A stretch of DNA of 36,544 nt from JBBSTY01 sp038235385 (GCA_038235385.1 JBBSTY010000021.1:1-36544); one strand, 5' to 3'. Counted from the first letter of the stretch, positions 17,808-25,914 are shown. Notes: a model not told the origin generated them from the sequence alone. Numbers and translations are program-made.

Positions 17808-17935
17808 CGCCGGTTCTCGACGGGACCGAGCCGCCGACGCCGGTCCGTTGACGCCGGTTCTCGACGGGACCGAGCCGCCGACGCCGGTCCGCTGACGCCG
17901 CTTCTCGACGGGACCGAGCCGCCGCCGACGTCGAC
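17770..17935. repeat. 44-base tandem repeat spanning the dehydrogenase stop codon
   Basis: Four units start at 17770, 17814, 17858 and 17902. The first three are almost identical; the fourth diverges near its end. The first unit holds the last coding bases and TGA of the dehydrogenase, and later units repeat the same coding text and stop outside the gene. Units are contiguous with no spacers, so this is not a CRISPR array. Confidence 0.9.
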
Positions 17936-17940
17936 CCGTT

Positions 17941-17982
17941 TGACTGTTGACCGCTGACCGTTGACCGTTGACCGTTGACCGG
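17941..17982. repeat. 7-base tandem repeat (TGACCGT)
   Basis: Six consecutive 7-base units: TGACTGT, TGACCGC, then TGACCGT three times and TGACCGG. They fill the space between the 44-base repeats and the stop of the convergent gene at 17987. Such direct repeats can bind regulators, but both flanking genes end here, so a regulatory role is doubtful. Confidence 0.85.
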
Positions 17983-17986
17983 GTCG

Positions 17987-19462
17987 TTACGGCTGCGGGC
18001 GGGCGAAGACGGCGACGAAGTCGCGGGTGTCGAGGCTGAGGTAGCGATCGGGGCTCGAGCGCATGCCGCCCTGGTCCTGGCTGCCGGTCAGACCCGACGT
18101 GCCGACGCAGGCGCCGGCGGCGTCGACGGTGAACAGGTTGGCGGCCACCCACTCGGGGTTGATGTCACCCTCCATGACCCGCACCGCACCGGCGTTGGTG
18201 AGCGTCGTCACCAGGTCGAGCGGGGTGAGTGCCGGCCCACCGGCGTAGACGAGCGCGCCGTCGGCGGTGACGCCGTAGCCCGAGCGCCACACGAAGTACG
18301 AGTTCGGGAGGAGCGCGCCCCAGTCGGTGTTCTCGAGCTTCGGCGACGGCTTGCCGTCGTCGGCCATGAGCGTGAGGTTCTGGCGAACCGACTCGATGCG
18401 TCCCAGGTCGGCGTCGGTGTAGTCGCGACCCCATTCGGCGACGTCGACGGTGCCGTCCTTCAGGAAGACGAGCGATGCGCCGCCGTTCACCAGCGGGTAG
18501 GCGGCCCGACCCTCGTCGTAGTAGCCACCTCGGGCCTGGTCCATGCGGAACCCGCCGTTGCTCGCCATGATCGCGCTGGGGCACAGCTCCGGGGTCAGGT
18601 AGTTCGGCTTCTCCCAGGTGCCGCCGGGGAGCTCGGATCCGGGGAAGAGCTCGATGTCGACCAGCTTCGGGTCCATCCACGAGACGAACACGAGGAGCGA
18701 GGTCTTCTGCGCGTTCGGCCGCACCTTGGTGGTGTAGACGCCCGAGAGGCCCTGGACCTGCGGGCCGACGGGGAACCACTCGCCCTCGTCGGCCAGCGGT
18801 TCGGCCACCGGGCTCGCCATCCTGGTGGGGCGCGGGGTGTGCGGCGGGAGCGGTGCGGTGGTCTCGGTGCTGGCGGTGGACGCCGGGTCGCTCGCGCCGC
18901 CCTCGGTGGTGACCGCCGGACCGATGGCGACCTCGGGGGTGCCGCCGTCTGCGAACTGATCGGTGGCGTAGTAGCGCTGTTCGACCCAGTCGACGACGAA
19001 GCCCATCTTCATGTCGCGCAGCCACTGCACCGACTTCGCCTCGACCGACTCCTGCCCGGGCTTGGTGAGCGCCCGGGCGTAGGAGATGGTGAGCGGAACG
19101 GCCAGCACCACGAGCACGATCGCCGCGATGGTGAGCTTGGGGTGTCGGCGCCGGAAGCCGGGCCGCTCGTCGTCGTCGGACGCCTCGACCTGGTGGACGT
19201 CCTCGTCCCCTCGGCTGCGGCTGTCGTCGTGTCCGAGCCCGCTCACGTCGCCGGGTTGCTCGTCGGCGCCAGACGGTTGCGGGCTCGGCGCCGGGCCGAC
19301 CTTCGCCCCGACCGAGCGCGCCGCGTCGAGCATGATCGACGGGACCTCACCGGTGTGGAGGTACGGCTCGCTTCGGTAGGACCGGTCGTCCCACCTGGGC
19401 TCCGGTTCCGACCCGGTGCCGTCCGGATTCGACCCGGTGCCTTCGTCCGTTGAGGAACTCAC
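17987..19462 (-). CDS. Membrane-anchored NAGPA-like (phosphodiester glycosidase family) protein
   Basis: A 491-residue protein. Residues 1-105 are acidic, disordered and cytoplasmic, followed by RRR and one membrane helix (about 109-131: LTIAAIVLVVLAVPLTISYA). The rest is outside the cell. A Thr/Pro-rich linker leads to a domain resembling the phosphodiester glycosidase (NAGPA, PF09992) family of actinobacteria: IMASNGGFRMDQARGGYYDEG, LVNGGASLVFLKDGTVDVAEWGRD, RQNLTLM, WRSGYGVTADGALVYAGG and an AGAVRVMEGDINPEW segment. That family acts on glycan phosphodiesters, or has no known role in many bacteria. The GTG start at 19462 has GGAGCAGG upstream; TACCAT at 19551-19556 may be its -10. Confidence 0.75.
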   Translation of the reverse strand: MSSSTDEGTGSNPDGTGSEPEPRWDDRSYRSEPYLHTGEVPSIMLDAARSVGAKVGPAPSPQPSGADEQPGDVSGLGHDDSRSRGDEDVHQVEASDDDERPGFRRRHPKLTIAAIVLVVLAVPLTISYARALTKPGQESVEAKSVQWLRDMKMGFVVDWVEQRYYATDQFADGGTPEVAIGPAVTTEGGASDPASTASTETTAPLPPHTPRPTRMASPVAEPLADEGEWFPVGPQVQGLSGVYTTKVRPNAQKTSLLVFVSWMDPKLVDIELFPGSELPGGTWEKPNYLTPELCPSAIMASNGGFRMDQARGGYYDEGRAAYPLVNGGASLVFLKDGTVDVAEWGRDYTDADLGRIESVRQNLTLMADDGKPSPKLENTDWGALLPNSYFVWRSGYGVTADGALVYAGGPALTPLDLVTTLTNAGAVRVMEGDINPEWVAANLFTVDAAGACVGTSGLTGSQDQGGMRSSPDRYLSLDTRDFVAVFARPQP

Positions 19463-19633
19463 AACCTGCTCCGATTCGTCTCGCCGCCGACCGAGGTCGC
19501 ACGCTGAGGCGACCGGCGCCGATCCTCCACGGGACCGGCAAGGGTGTCAGATGGTACTCGCTGTTCGCCCGATCCCCCGATCATGGCAACCCGACCGGCG
19601 CGCGGCCGTCTGTCATGGTCGGAAGGCGCCCGG

Positions 19634-19639
19634 TAGGAT
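19634..19639 (+). promoter_or_regulatory. Possible -10 hexamer of the HEPN-protein gene
   Basis: TAGGAT, 65 bases upstream of the GTG at 19705, with a weak TGTCAT 17 bases before it. It serves a leader of about 59 bases that ends in the ACGAGG ribosome binding site. Confidence 0.4.
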
Positions 19640-19704
19640 CGGCGCGCCCTCCCGGGTCGATCGGCGCTGGTTCCAGTGTCACGGGAGCGCATGAACGAGG
19701 CGAC

Positions 19705-20640
19705 GTGGATCAGATGCCGGCGAGCTACCGGGGCCAAGTGGCGACCGCGTTCGAAGTGCTCGCGGACGGTTTGGCGCCCTTCGTCGACGATCGCATGACC
19801 GAGGCGTTCCCCGACGAGGACTGGATCCTCATGGCCGCGGCCAAGTTGGGCAAGCGTCGGGACGTGCTCGTGTCCCTGTCGGACCCCCACTTCCAGCTCG
19901 AGGTGCTGAACCGCTGGTGGGGACCGGCGTTCGCCCGGGGACTCACCGACGCCAACCGCGCCACCATCACCGAGCTGCGCACGGCCCGGAACCACTGGGC
20001 GCACCCCGACGAGGACCACCCGTTCGACCTCGACTACGCGGTCAAGATCTACCACGACGCCGAGGACCTCCTCCGGTCCATCGACTCGCCTGCTGCTGAT
20101 CGCCTGAGCGAGCTCGCCGACAACCTGCGCTGGGAGGGGATCCGGGACCACGCAAGCGCGGCGGGCATGTCCGAGGCCGAGACGATCATGGCGCAGATGG
20201 CGCAGGTGCAGAAGGAGTACGACGAGTTGCAGGGCCAACTCGAGGACGCACGGGCCCAGGCACAGACCGCCACCGGCCGCACGCGTGCCGTGTCCCGGCA
20301 GTTGGCCGAGCTCCAGAGCCAGTACGCCGCCGTCGCCGGGCTCCGGGACCAGTACGAGGAGCTCCAACGGCAGCTGGAGGATGAACGGCGCAGTCGCGAG
20401 CGTGTCTCGGACGACACCACCTCCGTGCGTGACCAGCTCGCCGCCGCGGAGATGGCGCTCGTCGGTCTCCGGCGCGAGTCCGATCTCCTGCGCGATCAGC
20501 TCGTCGATGCGCGCAACTCCATCCACAAGATCGATCCGGTCGAGACCGAGGTCGGCCGTCGGTGGATTTGGTTGGTCACGGCGCTGGTGCTCGTGCTCGG
20601 CGTGCTCATCGCGGTCGCGGCGCAGATCAACCGCGTCTGA
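19705..20640 (+). CDS. Swt1-like HEPN-domain protein with coiled coil and C-terminal membrane anchor
   Basis: A 311-residue protein. Residues 1-130 are all-helical and resemble the Swt1-family HEPN domain: a MTEAFPDEDWILMAAA region, then R95-NHWA-H100, which fits the R-x4-6-H motif of HEPN ribonucleases, and FDLDYAVKIYHDAEDLLRSI. Residues about 165-275 form a long coiled coil rich in Gln, Glu and Arg. A single membrane helix (WIWLVTALVLVLGVLIAVAA) ends the chain, so the HEPN part should face the cytoplasm. HEPN domains act as RNases in toxin and defence systems, but no antitoxin or partner is next to it. GTG at 19705 has ACGAGG 5 bases upstream; ATG at 19714 is an alternative. Confidence 0.75.
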   Translation: MDQMPASYRGQVATAFEVLADGLAPFVDDRMTEAFPDEDWILMAAAKLGKRRDVLVSLSDPHFQLEVLNRWWGPAFARGLTDANRATITELRTARNHWAHPDEDHPFDLDYAVKIYHDAEDLLRSIDSPAADRLSELADNLRWEGIRDHASAAGMSEAETIMAQMAQVQKEYDELQGQLEDARAQAQTATGRTRAVSRQLAELQSQYAAVAGLRDQYEELQRQLEDERRSRERVSDDTTSVRDQLAAAEMALVGLRRESDLLRDQLVDARNSIHKIDPVETEVGRRWIWLVTALVLVLGVLIAVAAQINRV

Positions 20641-20676
20641 CCGCGTCGTCGGTGTCGGGGCGTCGTCGCTCGGGGC

Positions 20677-22152
20677 TCAGCGCGACGGAATCGTGGCGGC
20701 GAGGGTGTCGCCGTCGGCGATTCGCTGGACGAGCGCCTGCTTCTCGAGGAGCTCGGCGTCGGACAGCACACCGGCGCGGTGGAGGTTCTCGAGCGCGACC
20801 ATCAGTTCGCGGGCGTCGGCGGGTCCGAGCGAGCGCTCCGCCGGCGAGGTGCGGGCGTCGACCACGGTGTCGGCCGATCCGCTCGGGGCGCCGGAGCGGC
20901 GCGCCGGGGTGGGCTCCGATGCGGTGGAGGCGCCGGAACGGGAGCGCTTGAGGATGACCGAACGGATCTCGTCGGCCTGCTCGGGTTTGAGTCCCTTGGC
21001 GACGATGCGCTCGCCGGTTCCCGACTCCACGGTGACGGTCGAACCGGTGAACTTCTTGTGGACCACGACGTCGGCGATGTCGCCCCCGGCGATCACCTGA
21101 CGGACGCGGTCGTTGCGGTCGTGCAGCTCGACGCGGTCGTTGAAGATGACCAGCCGCTCACCGATGTGTTCGATGTCGGCGGCGAGGGTTCCCTGCTTGA
21201 CCTCGAGCAGCGGCGGTTCGCTCGGCCGGGGTGGCGCCGGATCCGCCGCCGGGACGCGTCCGACCTTGCCCTTCGTCTTCGGCGCAGGTGGCGACGCGGC
21301 CGAGCGTGGCGAGGGGGCCCGAGGTGACGGTGCGGTCGAGGGCGATGGTGCGGCCGCCCCAGCGGTGCTCGACGTCGTCGGGGCACGCGATGGCCGCGGT
21401 TCGTCCAGGTCGATGAGCGCGCTCAGGTTGCCCAACGCTCGGCTGGCCGCGGAGCGTCGAGCGGCGAGGAGCACCTCGGCGTCGCGCCGGGACTGTTCGT
21501 CGCGGGCACGGATCTGCGAGCCGGGAGACGGCGCCGATCGCACCGGGACCACGGCTGGCCCGGGTGGCGTCCCCGGTCCTGCGTCGGCGCCACGAGGGGC
21601 TGGCCCGGGCGTCGTCGCCGCCGGACCAGCGGGCGTGGCCACCGGCGGGGGCGATGATCCTGCGGCCCGCGCCGGCGAGGACGGTCCGGCCGGAGCCGCC
21701 ACCGGTCCTCGCGAGGGGGAGGCCGACACCGAGGTCCGAGTGGCTGCCGGTTCCGTCGCCGGCGTGACCGGATCAGCGGGCGGATCGACGGGTGTGACCG
21801 GCGCGGCCGAGACCGACGTGACCGGCTCGACGGGTCTGGCGGTCGGCTGAACCGACTCGGCCACGGACCGGGCCACCGGCTCGACCGGTTCGGCCACCGG
21901 CTCGACCGGTTCGGCCACCGGCTTGACCGGCTTGACCGGCTCGACCGGCTTGGCCACCGGCTTGACCGGCTTGGCCACCGGCTTGACCGGTGTGCGCACG
22001 GCGGGGCCCGGTGGCGGCGCTGCCTCCGGCGGGTACCAGTTGCCGTCGGACGCGAGCCACCAGCCGGGTGCGGGCCGGTCGGCATCCGCGGGTGGGTACC
22101 ACTTGCCGTCCGATGCCTGCCACCACCCGGGGCCCTGGGACACGTCGCTCAC
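20677..22152 (-). CDS. DUF2510-PH-like-SHOCT multidomain protein
   Basis: A 491-residue protein made of actinobacterial modules. Two DUF2510 motifs lie at the N-terminus (GWWQASDGKWYPP, 9-21; GWWLASDGNWYPP, 30-42). A roughly 250-residue low-complexity region of Pro/Val/Lys/Glu repeats (KPVAKPVEP type) then Ala/Pro/Ser follows. At about 320-410 a beta-rich segment (LEVKQGTLAADIEHIGERL, VVVHKKFTGSTVTVES, KPEQADEIRSVILKR) looks like a bacterial PH/DUF4429-type domain. A SHOCT-like helical hairpin (ENLHRAGVLSDAELLEKQALVQRI) closes it. No membrane segment is seen. DUF2510 and SHOCT domains are thought to mediate interactions at the envelope; the role is unknown. The GTG start has AGGAG 7 bases upstream. 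Confidence 0.75.
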   Translation of the reverse strand: MSDVSQGPGWWQASDGKWYPPADADRPAPGWWLASDGNWYPPEAAPPPGPAVRTPVKPVAKPVKPVAKPVEPVKPVKPVAEPVEPVAEPVEPVARSVAESVQPTARPVEPVTSVSAAPVTPVDPPADPVTPATEPAATRTSVSASPSRGPVAAPAGPSSPARAAGSSPPPVATPAGPAATTPGPAPRGADAGPGTPPGPAVVPVRSAPSPGSQIRARDEQSRRDAEVLLAARRSAASRALGNLSALIDLDEPRPSRAPTTSSTAGAAAPSPSTAPSPRAPSPRSAASPPAPKTKGKVGRVPAADPAPPRPSEPPLLEVKQGTLAADIEHIGERLVIFNDRVELHDRNDRVRQVIAGGDIADVVVHKKFTGSTVTVESGTGERIVAKGLKPEQADEIRSVILKRSRSGASTASEPTPARRSGAPSGSADTVVDARTSPAERSLGPADARELMVALENLHRAGVLSDAELLEKQALVQRIADGDTLAATIPSR

Positions 22153-22185
22153 CGATTGGCTCCTGATCGACCTGGAAGGCCCATC

Positions 22186-22191
22186 AGACTA
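22186..22191 (-). promoter_or_regulatory. -10 hexamer of the DUF2510 protein gene
   Basis: TAGTCT on the minus strand, 33 bases before the GTG at 22152, giving a short leader with AGGAG at 22160-22164. The rest of the gap to 22475 holds one strong hairpin and no gene that I can see. Confidence 0.45.
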
Positions 22192-22334
22192 GTGCCGGGA
22201 TCGCCGCAACGACCGCTCGAGCCGCGTCCCCGCGTCGGCCGGCTCCGGTGCCGTCCGCCCGACGGTGCCCATCGTTGGGGGTTCACCCGTGTGCGGTGCA
22301 TCTCGTCTCGCCCTGGTCGCCCTGCCGTCGAACC

Positions 22335-22356
22335 GCCCCGACGGTCGCGTCGGGGC
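22335..22356 (-). terminator. Hairpin downstream of the biotin operon, possible terminator
   Basis: A perfect 9-base stem, GCCCCGACG and CGTCGGGGC, closes a GTCG loop about 120 bases past the bioD stop. No T-tract follows on the minus strand, so it may be a U-less terminator or an RNA-stabilising end. Confidence 0.4.
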
Positions 22357-22475
22357 AGGTGGTCATTCGTCGTGCTGTCTGGTTGATCGGCCGCAAATGG
22401 TGGCGGGTTGAGCGCTATCTGCGTTCGTTGCGGTGGGGAGACGGTGACGGGCGGCCGACCGGTCGCTGTGGTGCG

Positions 22476-23150
22476 TCAGCGGAGAACGAGGTCGAGCAGC
22501 TCCTCGACCTCGGTCACGCAGCCGAGGCTCTCGCGGTCGGCGAGCCAGGCCCGGTTTCGGCGGTGCAGGTCGACCCCCGGGTCGTAGCGGTTGAGCATCA
22601 CGACGACGGGCCAGGGCGCGAGCGCTGCGGCGCTGAGCCGCACCGAGTTGATGGTGCCCAACCCGGCGTCGGCGACCAGCACGACCTGATCGGGTCCGAG
22701 CCGGTGGCAGAGGTCGATCGTGTCGCCGTCGAGCGCCAGCGGGGAACGGACCCCTCCGGCGGTCTCCACCAGGACCAGATCGGCAGCCGGCGACCACGAC
22801 AGGTCATCCAGGAGGTCATCGAGCAGCAGCGGCGGTCGGTCGAGCGCCTCGGCGGCCATCGGCGGCGCCATCGCGATCGGGTACCAGCGGTTGCGGCGGC
22901 ACACCGCCGACGGTGCCTCGCCGGTGGCCGCGCCGAGCACGTGGGCGTCGGTGCGTTCGGCGTCGTCGTCGCCCGGGTCGAACGACTGGGCCGGCTTTCG
23001 GGCGTTCACCCCGAGACCTCGTCGTCGCGCGAGCACGGCGAGGTGGGCGCTGACCCAGGTCTTGCCCACCTCGGTGCCGGTGCCGGCCACGACCACGAGG
23101 TGGTCGGGGCGCGCCCGCAGCAGCGACGCCTGCGGCGCCTGGCCGCTCAC
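22476..23150 (-). CDS. bioD: Dethiobiotin synthetase
   Basis: A 224-residue P-loop enzyme that closes the ureido ring of dethiobiotin from diaminopelargonic acid, carbon dioxide and ATP, the step before biotin synthase. The P-loop GTGTEVGKT is at 23-31. KPAQSF carries the substrate lysine, and VETAGGVRSPL is the second nucleotide motif, with T in place of the common G. MLNRYDPG fits the base-binding NxxD region only loosely. The GTG start overlaps the bioF stop by 4 bases, making it the last gene of bioA-orf-bioF-bioD. The window has no bioB, so biotin synthase must be encoded elsewhere. Confidence 0.92.
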   Translation of the reverse strand: MSGQAPQASLLRARPDHLVVVAGTGTEVGKTWVSAHLAVLARRRGLGVNARKPAQSFDPGDDDAERTDAHVLGAATGEAPSAVCRRNRWYPIAMAPPMAAEALDRPPLLLDDLLDDLSWSPAADLVLVETAGGVRSPLALDGDTIDLCHRLGPDQVVLVADAGLGTINSVRLSAAALAPWPVVVMLNRYDPGVDLHRRNRAWLADRESLGCVTEVEELLDLVLR

Positions 23151-24334
23151 GGCGCCGCGCCGTCGAGCAGGGGCTCGGTCGACGCGCTCAGCCCGAGGTC
23201 GGCGAGGGATCTCGCGAGCTCGGTGACCTGGTCGACGGTGTGGGCGGCCGACAGCGCCACCCGGAGGCGCGAGGTCCCGGGGGCCACCGTGGGGGGTCGG
23301 ATGGCGGGCACGAGGAGCCCGCGTTCGAGGAGACGGGACGCCGCCGCCACGGCATCGTGCTCGTCGCCGATGACCACGGGCACGATGGGTGACCGATGGC
23401 CGGGCGCGAGGAGGTCGACCAGGTGGCGCAGGTGGGCGCGGAGCCGGTCGCCCTCGGGCGAGCGCACGATGGCCAGCGCGGCGAGCCCGGCAGCGGCGTC
23501 GGCGGGGGTGCCGGCGGTGGTGAAGATGTACGGGCGGGCGCGGTTGACGAGGAGCTCGACGGCGCGCCGCGATCCGGCGACGAACCCGCCCAGCGCGCCG
23601 AGCGTCTTGGACAACGTCCCGACGCGGACGATCTCGACCCCCGCCACCCGCCCGTCAGGCCCGGGACGAGGGTCGGGTCCCAGCACGGCGTGCGCCTCGT
23701 CGACCACCAGCAGGGACCGGTGTCGGCGACAGGTGTCGAGCAGCGCGTCGAGGGGAGCGACATCGCCGTCCATCGAGAACACGGTGTCGGTGACCACGAT
23801 GGTCCGGCCATCGGGTCGGGCCGACCTCGCCGCGTCCAGCTGTGCGTCGAGGTGGTCGGTGTCGCCGTGGCGGTACACGGTCACCTCGGCGCGGGCGAGC
23901 CGTGCACCGTCGATGATCGACGCGTGGTTGCGCTCGTCCGAGCAGATGGTCGTGCCGGGGCCGCCGAAGGTCGACAGCACGCCGAGGTTGGCGGCGAACC
24001 CGGTGGGGAACAGCACGGCGCGTTCGGTGTGTCGCCAATCGGCGAGCGCGTCCTCGAGCTGCGCGTGCACCGGTCGAGAGCCGACGATCAGGCGAGCCGC
24101 TCCCGAGCCGGTTCCCCACCGGTCGATGGCTTCGTGCGCGGCCCGGCGCACGGCGGGGTGCTGGCTGAGGCCCAGGTAGTCGTTCGAGGCGAACGACACC
24201 ACCGGTTCGGACCGCTCGCCGACGCGGAGCAGGCCCGAGGGACCCGCGGCGTCGAAGTCGCGCGGCGCACGCCACTGCCCGGACGCGGCGACGAGCCCGC
24301 ACTGCTCGTCGAACCACTCGGTCCAGCTGGTCAC
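23147..24334 (-). CDS. bioF: 8-amino-7-oxononanoate synthase
   Basis: A 395-residue PLP enzyme of the alpha-oxoamine synthase family that condenses pimeloyl thioester with alanine in the biotin pathway. ASNDYLGLSQHP and GTGSGAARLIVG open the fold. FPTGFAANLGVL, DERNHASIIDG and VVDEAHAVLG bind the cofactor ring. The Schiff-base lysine is K243 in VGTLSKTLGALGG. The GTG start at 24334 follows the small membrane-protein gene by 31 bases. Length and motif order are normal; the early DYLGL motif and the bioA/bioD neighbours support BioF over KBL or other oxoamine synthases. Confidence 0.92.
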   Translation of the reverse strand: MTSWTEWFDEQCGLVAASGQWRAPRDFDAAGPSGLLRVGERSEPVVSFASNDYLGLSQHPAVRRAAHEAIDRWGTGSGAARLIVGSRPVHAQLEDALADWRHTERAVLFPTGFAANLGVLSTFGGPGTTICSDERNHASIIDGARLARAEVTVYRHGDTDHLDAQLDAARSARPDGRTIVVTDTVFSMDGDVAPLDALLDTCRRHRSLLVVDEAHAVLGPDPRPGPDGRVAGVEIVRVGTLSKTLGALGGFVAGSRRAVELLVNRARPYIFTTAGTPADAAAGLAALAIVRSPEGDRLRAHLRHLVDLLAPGHRSPIVPVVIGDEHDAVAAASRLLERGLLVPAIRPPTVAPGTSRLRVALSAAHTVDQVTELARSLADLGLSASTEPLLDGAAP

Positions 24335-24365
24335 GGCTCGACGGCCGTGGGGTGTGTCGCAACGG

Positions 24366-24509
24366 TCAGGAGAACGGGTCCCAGTCGTCTTCCCAGCGGG
24401 CGTCGCCGCGGTCGACCTTGTCCCTGAGCGTGCGGATGCGGCGGTAGCCGAACACGCAGATCATGGCGACGAGGCCGAGGAGTGCGATCGCGTACAGCCA
24501 GGTCCACAT
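24366..24509 (-). CDS. Small membrane protein (47 residues) inside the biotin operon
   Basis: A short frame between bioA and bioF: MWTWLYAIALLGLVAMICVF, then GYRRIRTLRDKV and an acidic tail RGDARWEDDWDPFS. It has one membrane helix (residues 3-21) and a cytoplasmic charged tail by the positive-inside rule. The ATG at 24509 has GAGGAG 4 bases upstream, and the frame fits between the bioA stop (24528) and the bioF start (24334) on the same strand. Its good ribosome binding site and protein-like composition argue that it is real. Function unknown; a link to biotin metabolism rests only on position. Confidence 0.65.
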   Translation of the reverse strand: MWTWLYAIALLGLVAMICVFGYRRIRTLRDKVDRGDARWEDDWDPFS

Positions 24510-24527
24510 GGCGCTCCTCGTCCCGGC

Positions 24528-25901
24528 TCATGCAACCGGCTCCGGGTCCCGGGTCCCGGCGGTCTCGGCCACCTCGGTGATGGCGAGCGCCAGCGTATCG
24601 GCGATGCGCTCGATCTCGGGGTCGGTGGTGGTGAGCATGGGCATGACCACGACCACGTCGCCGAGCGGGCGCAGCAGAACCCCGTGGCGCACCGCAGCGG
24701 CGCACACCTGTCGCCCCCAGCGCAGCCCGGGTGCGGGCGGCGCCAGCTCGACGCCCGCCATCAGCCCCTGTTGGCGCACGGCGCCGACCCCCGGGAGGGG
24801 CTCGATGCGTTCGGCGAGCAGGCCGGCCAGCTGCCGGGCGCGCTCGTTGACGTTGGTCAGCACGGCCGGATCGGTGACGAGGCGCAGGTGGGCGAGCGCC
24901 ACCGCGCATCCGAGGGCGTTCCCGCTGTAGGAGTGACCGTGGTAGAGGGTGAACGCGCTCAGGTCGGGGCCGAGGAACGCGTCGTGGACACGCTCGTTCG
25001 CCACGGTTGCCGCCAGCGGCAGGTAGCCGCCGGTGATGCCCTTGCCGATGGTCAGCAGGTCGGGTCGTATGCCGCACTGCTCGCTGGCGAACAGCGTGCC
25101 CGTGCGGCCGAACCCGGTCGCCACCTCGTCGGCGATGACGAGCACGCCCAGCCCCTGCGCGTGGGTGACCACGCGACGCACCGAGGCCGGGTCGGTGACC
25201 TCGATGCCCGCAGCCCCCTGCACCAGCGGCTCGAGGATCAGCGCGGCGAGCTCGGCGTGGTGCTCGGTCAGCGCGGCGATGGCGGCGTCGGCCCACTGCG
25301 GGTCGTCGTAGCCGGGGGATCGCAGCACCGGGAATCGAAGCGGATCGAACACGTCGGTCCCGAAGCCTCCTGCTCCGAGCGAGACCGATCCGATGGTGTC
25401 GCCGTGGTAGGCGCCGCCCAGGGCGAGGTAGGCGCGGCGGGAGGATCCCTTCGGGTCGCGACCGGCGGCCAGCTCGAGGTTCGCCCAGTACTGGAAGGCC
25501 ATCTTCAGGGCCTGTTCGACCGCCGCGGCACCGTCGGAGGCGAACAGGACGTGCGGTCGGTGGACCGGCACCACCTCGGCGAGCGCCTCGGCGAGCTCGA
25601 TGGTGGTGCGGTTGCCGTGGCCGAGCATCGTCGAGTGGCCCACGAGGTCGAGCTGGTCGCGGATCGCCTGGTCCAGCTCGGGCACCCGGTGGCCGAGCGT
25701 GGTGACCCAGAGCGACGAGATGGCGTCGAGGTAGCGGTTGCCGTCGACGTCGATCAGGTCGTGCCCCTCGCCGCGCTCGACGATGATCGGCGTGTTCTCG
25801 GCGTAGGTCGCCATCTGGGTGAAGCCGTGCCACACCACCGCCGCGTCGCGCGCCACCCAGCGGTCGTGGGTCTCGCTCGCCCGGCTGTCCTCGACGGTCA
25901 T
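24528..25901 (-). CDS. bioA: Adenosylmethionine--8-amino-7-oxononanoate aminotransferase
   Basis: A 457-residue class III PLP aminotransferase that converts 8-amino-7-oxononanoate to 7,8-diaminopelargonate using S-adenosylmethionine. SSLWVTTLGHRVPELD and GHSTMLGHGNRTTIELAE are BioA-specific. ASDGAAAVEQALKMAFQYW contacts phosphate, ALGGAYHGDTIGSVSLG and IADEVATGFGRTG position the ring, and the Schiff-base lysine is K287 in LTIGKGITGGYLP. YHGHSYSGNALGCAVALAHL is also typical. The ATG at 25901 lies 7 bases after a TANNNT hexamer, so the operon probably starts here without a leader; the open frame further upstream is antisense to the ABC1 gene end and has no family sequence. Confidence 0.93.
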   Translation of the reverse strand: MTVEDSRASETHDRWVARDAAVVWHGFTQMATYAENTPIIVERGEGHDLIDVDGNRYLDAISSLWVTTLGHRVPELDQAIRDQLDLVGHSTMLGHGNRTTIELAEALAEVVPVHRPHVLFASDGAAAVEQALKMAFQYWANLELAAGRDPKGSSRRAYLALGGAYHGDTIGSVSLGAGGFGTDVFDPLRFPVLRSPGYDDPQWADAAIAALTEHHAELAALILEPLVQGAAGIEVTDPASVRRVVTHAQGLGVLVIADEVATGFGRTGTLFASEQCGIRPDLLTIGKGITGGYLPLAATVANERVHDAFLGPDLSAFTLYHGHSYSGNALGCAVALAHLRLVTDPAVLTNVNERARQLAGLLAERIEPLPGVGAVRQQGLMAGVELAPPAPGLRWGRQVCAAAVRHGVLLRPLGDVVVVMPMLTTTDPEIERIADTLALAITEVAETAGTRDPEPVA

Positions 25902-25908
25902 GGACGGG

Positions 25909-25914
25909 AGGCTA
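25909..25914 (-). promoter_or_regulatory. -10 hexamer of the biotin operon (probable leaderless start)
   Basis: TAGCCT on the minus strand ends 7 bases before the bioA ATG. A GGGTACCC palindrome lies just upstream (25915-25922) and could be part of an operator, though I do not recognise a BirA or BioQ site. Confidence 0.5.

Noticed and set aside
17770..17982. Possible CRISPR array
   Set aside because: The 44-base and 7-base units are contiguous with no unique spacers, and no cas genes are present.
22192..22475. Small RNA or tRNA in the gap between the biotin operon and the DUF2510 gene
   Set aside because: Apart from one hairpin I see no cloverleaf, promoter or conserved RNA pattern.
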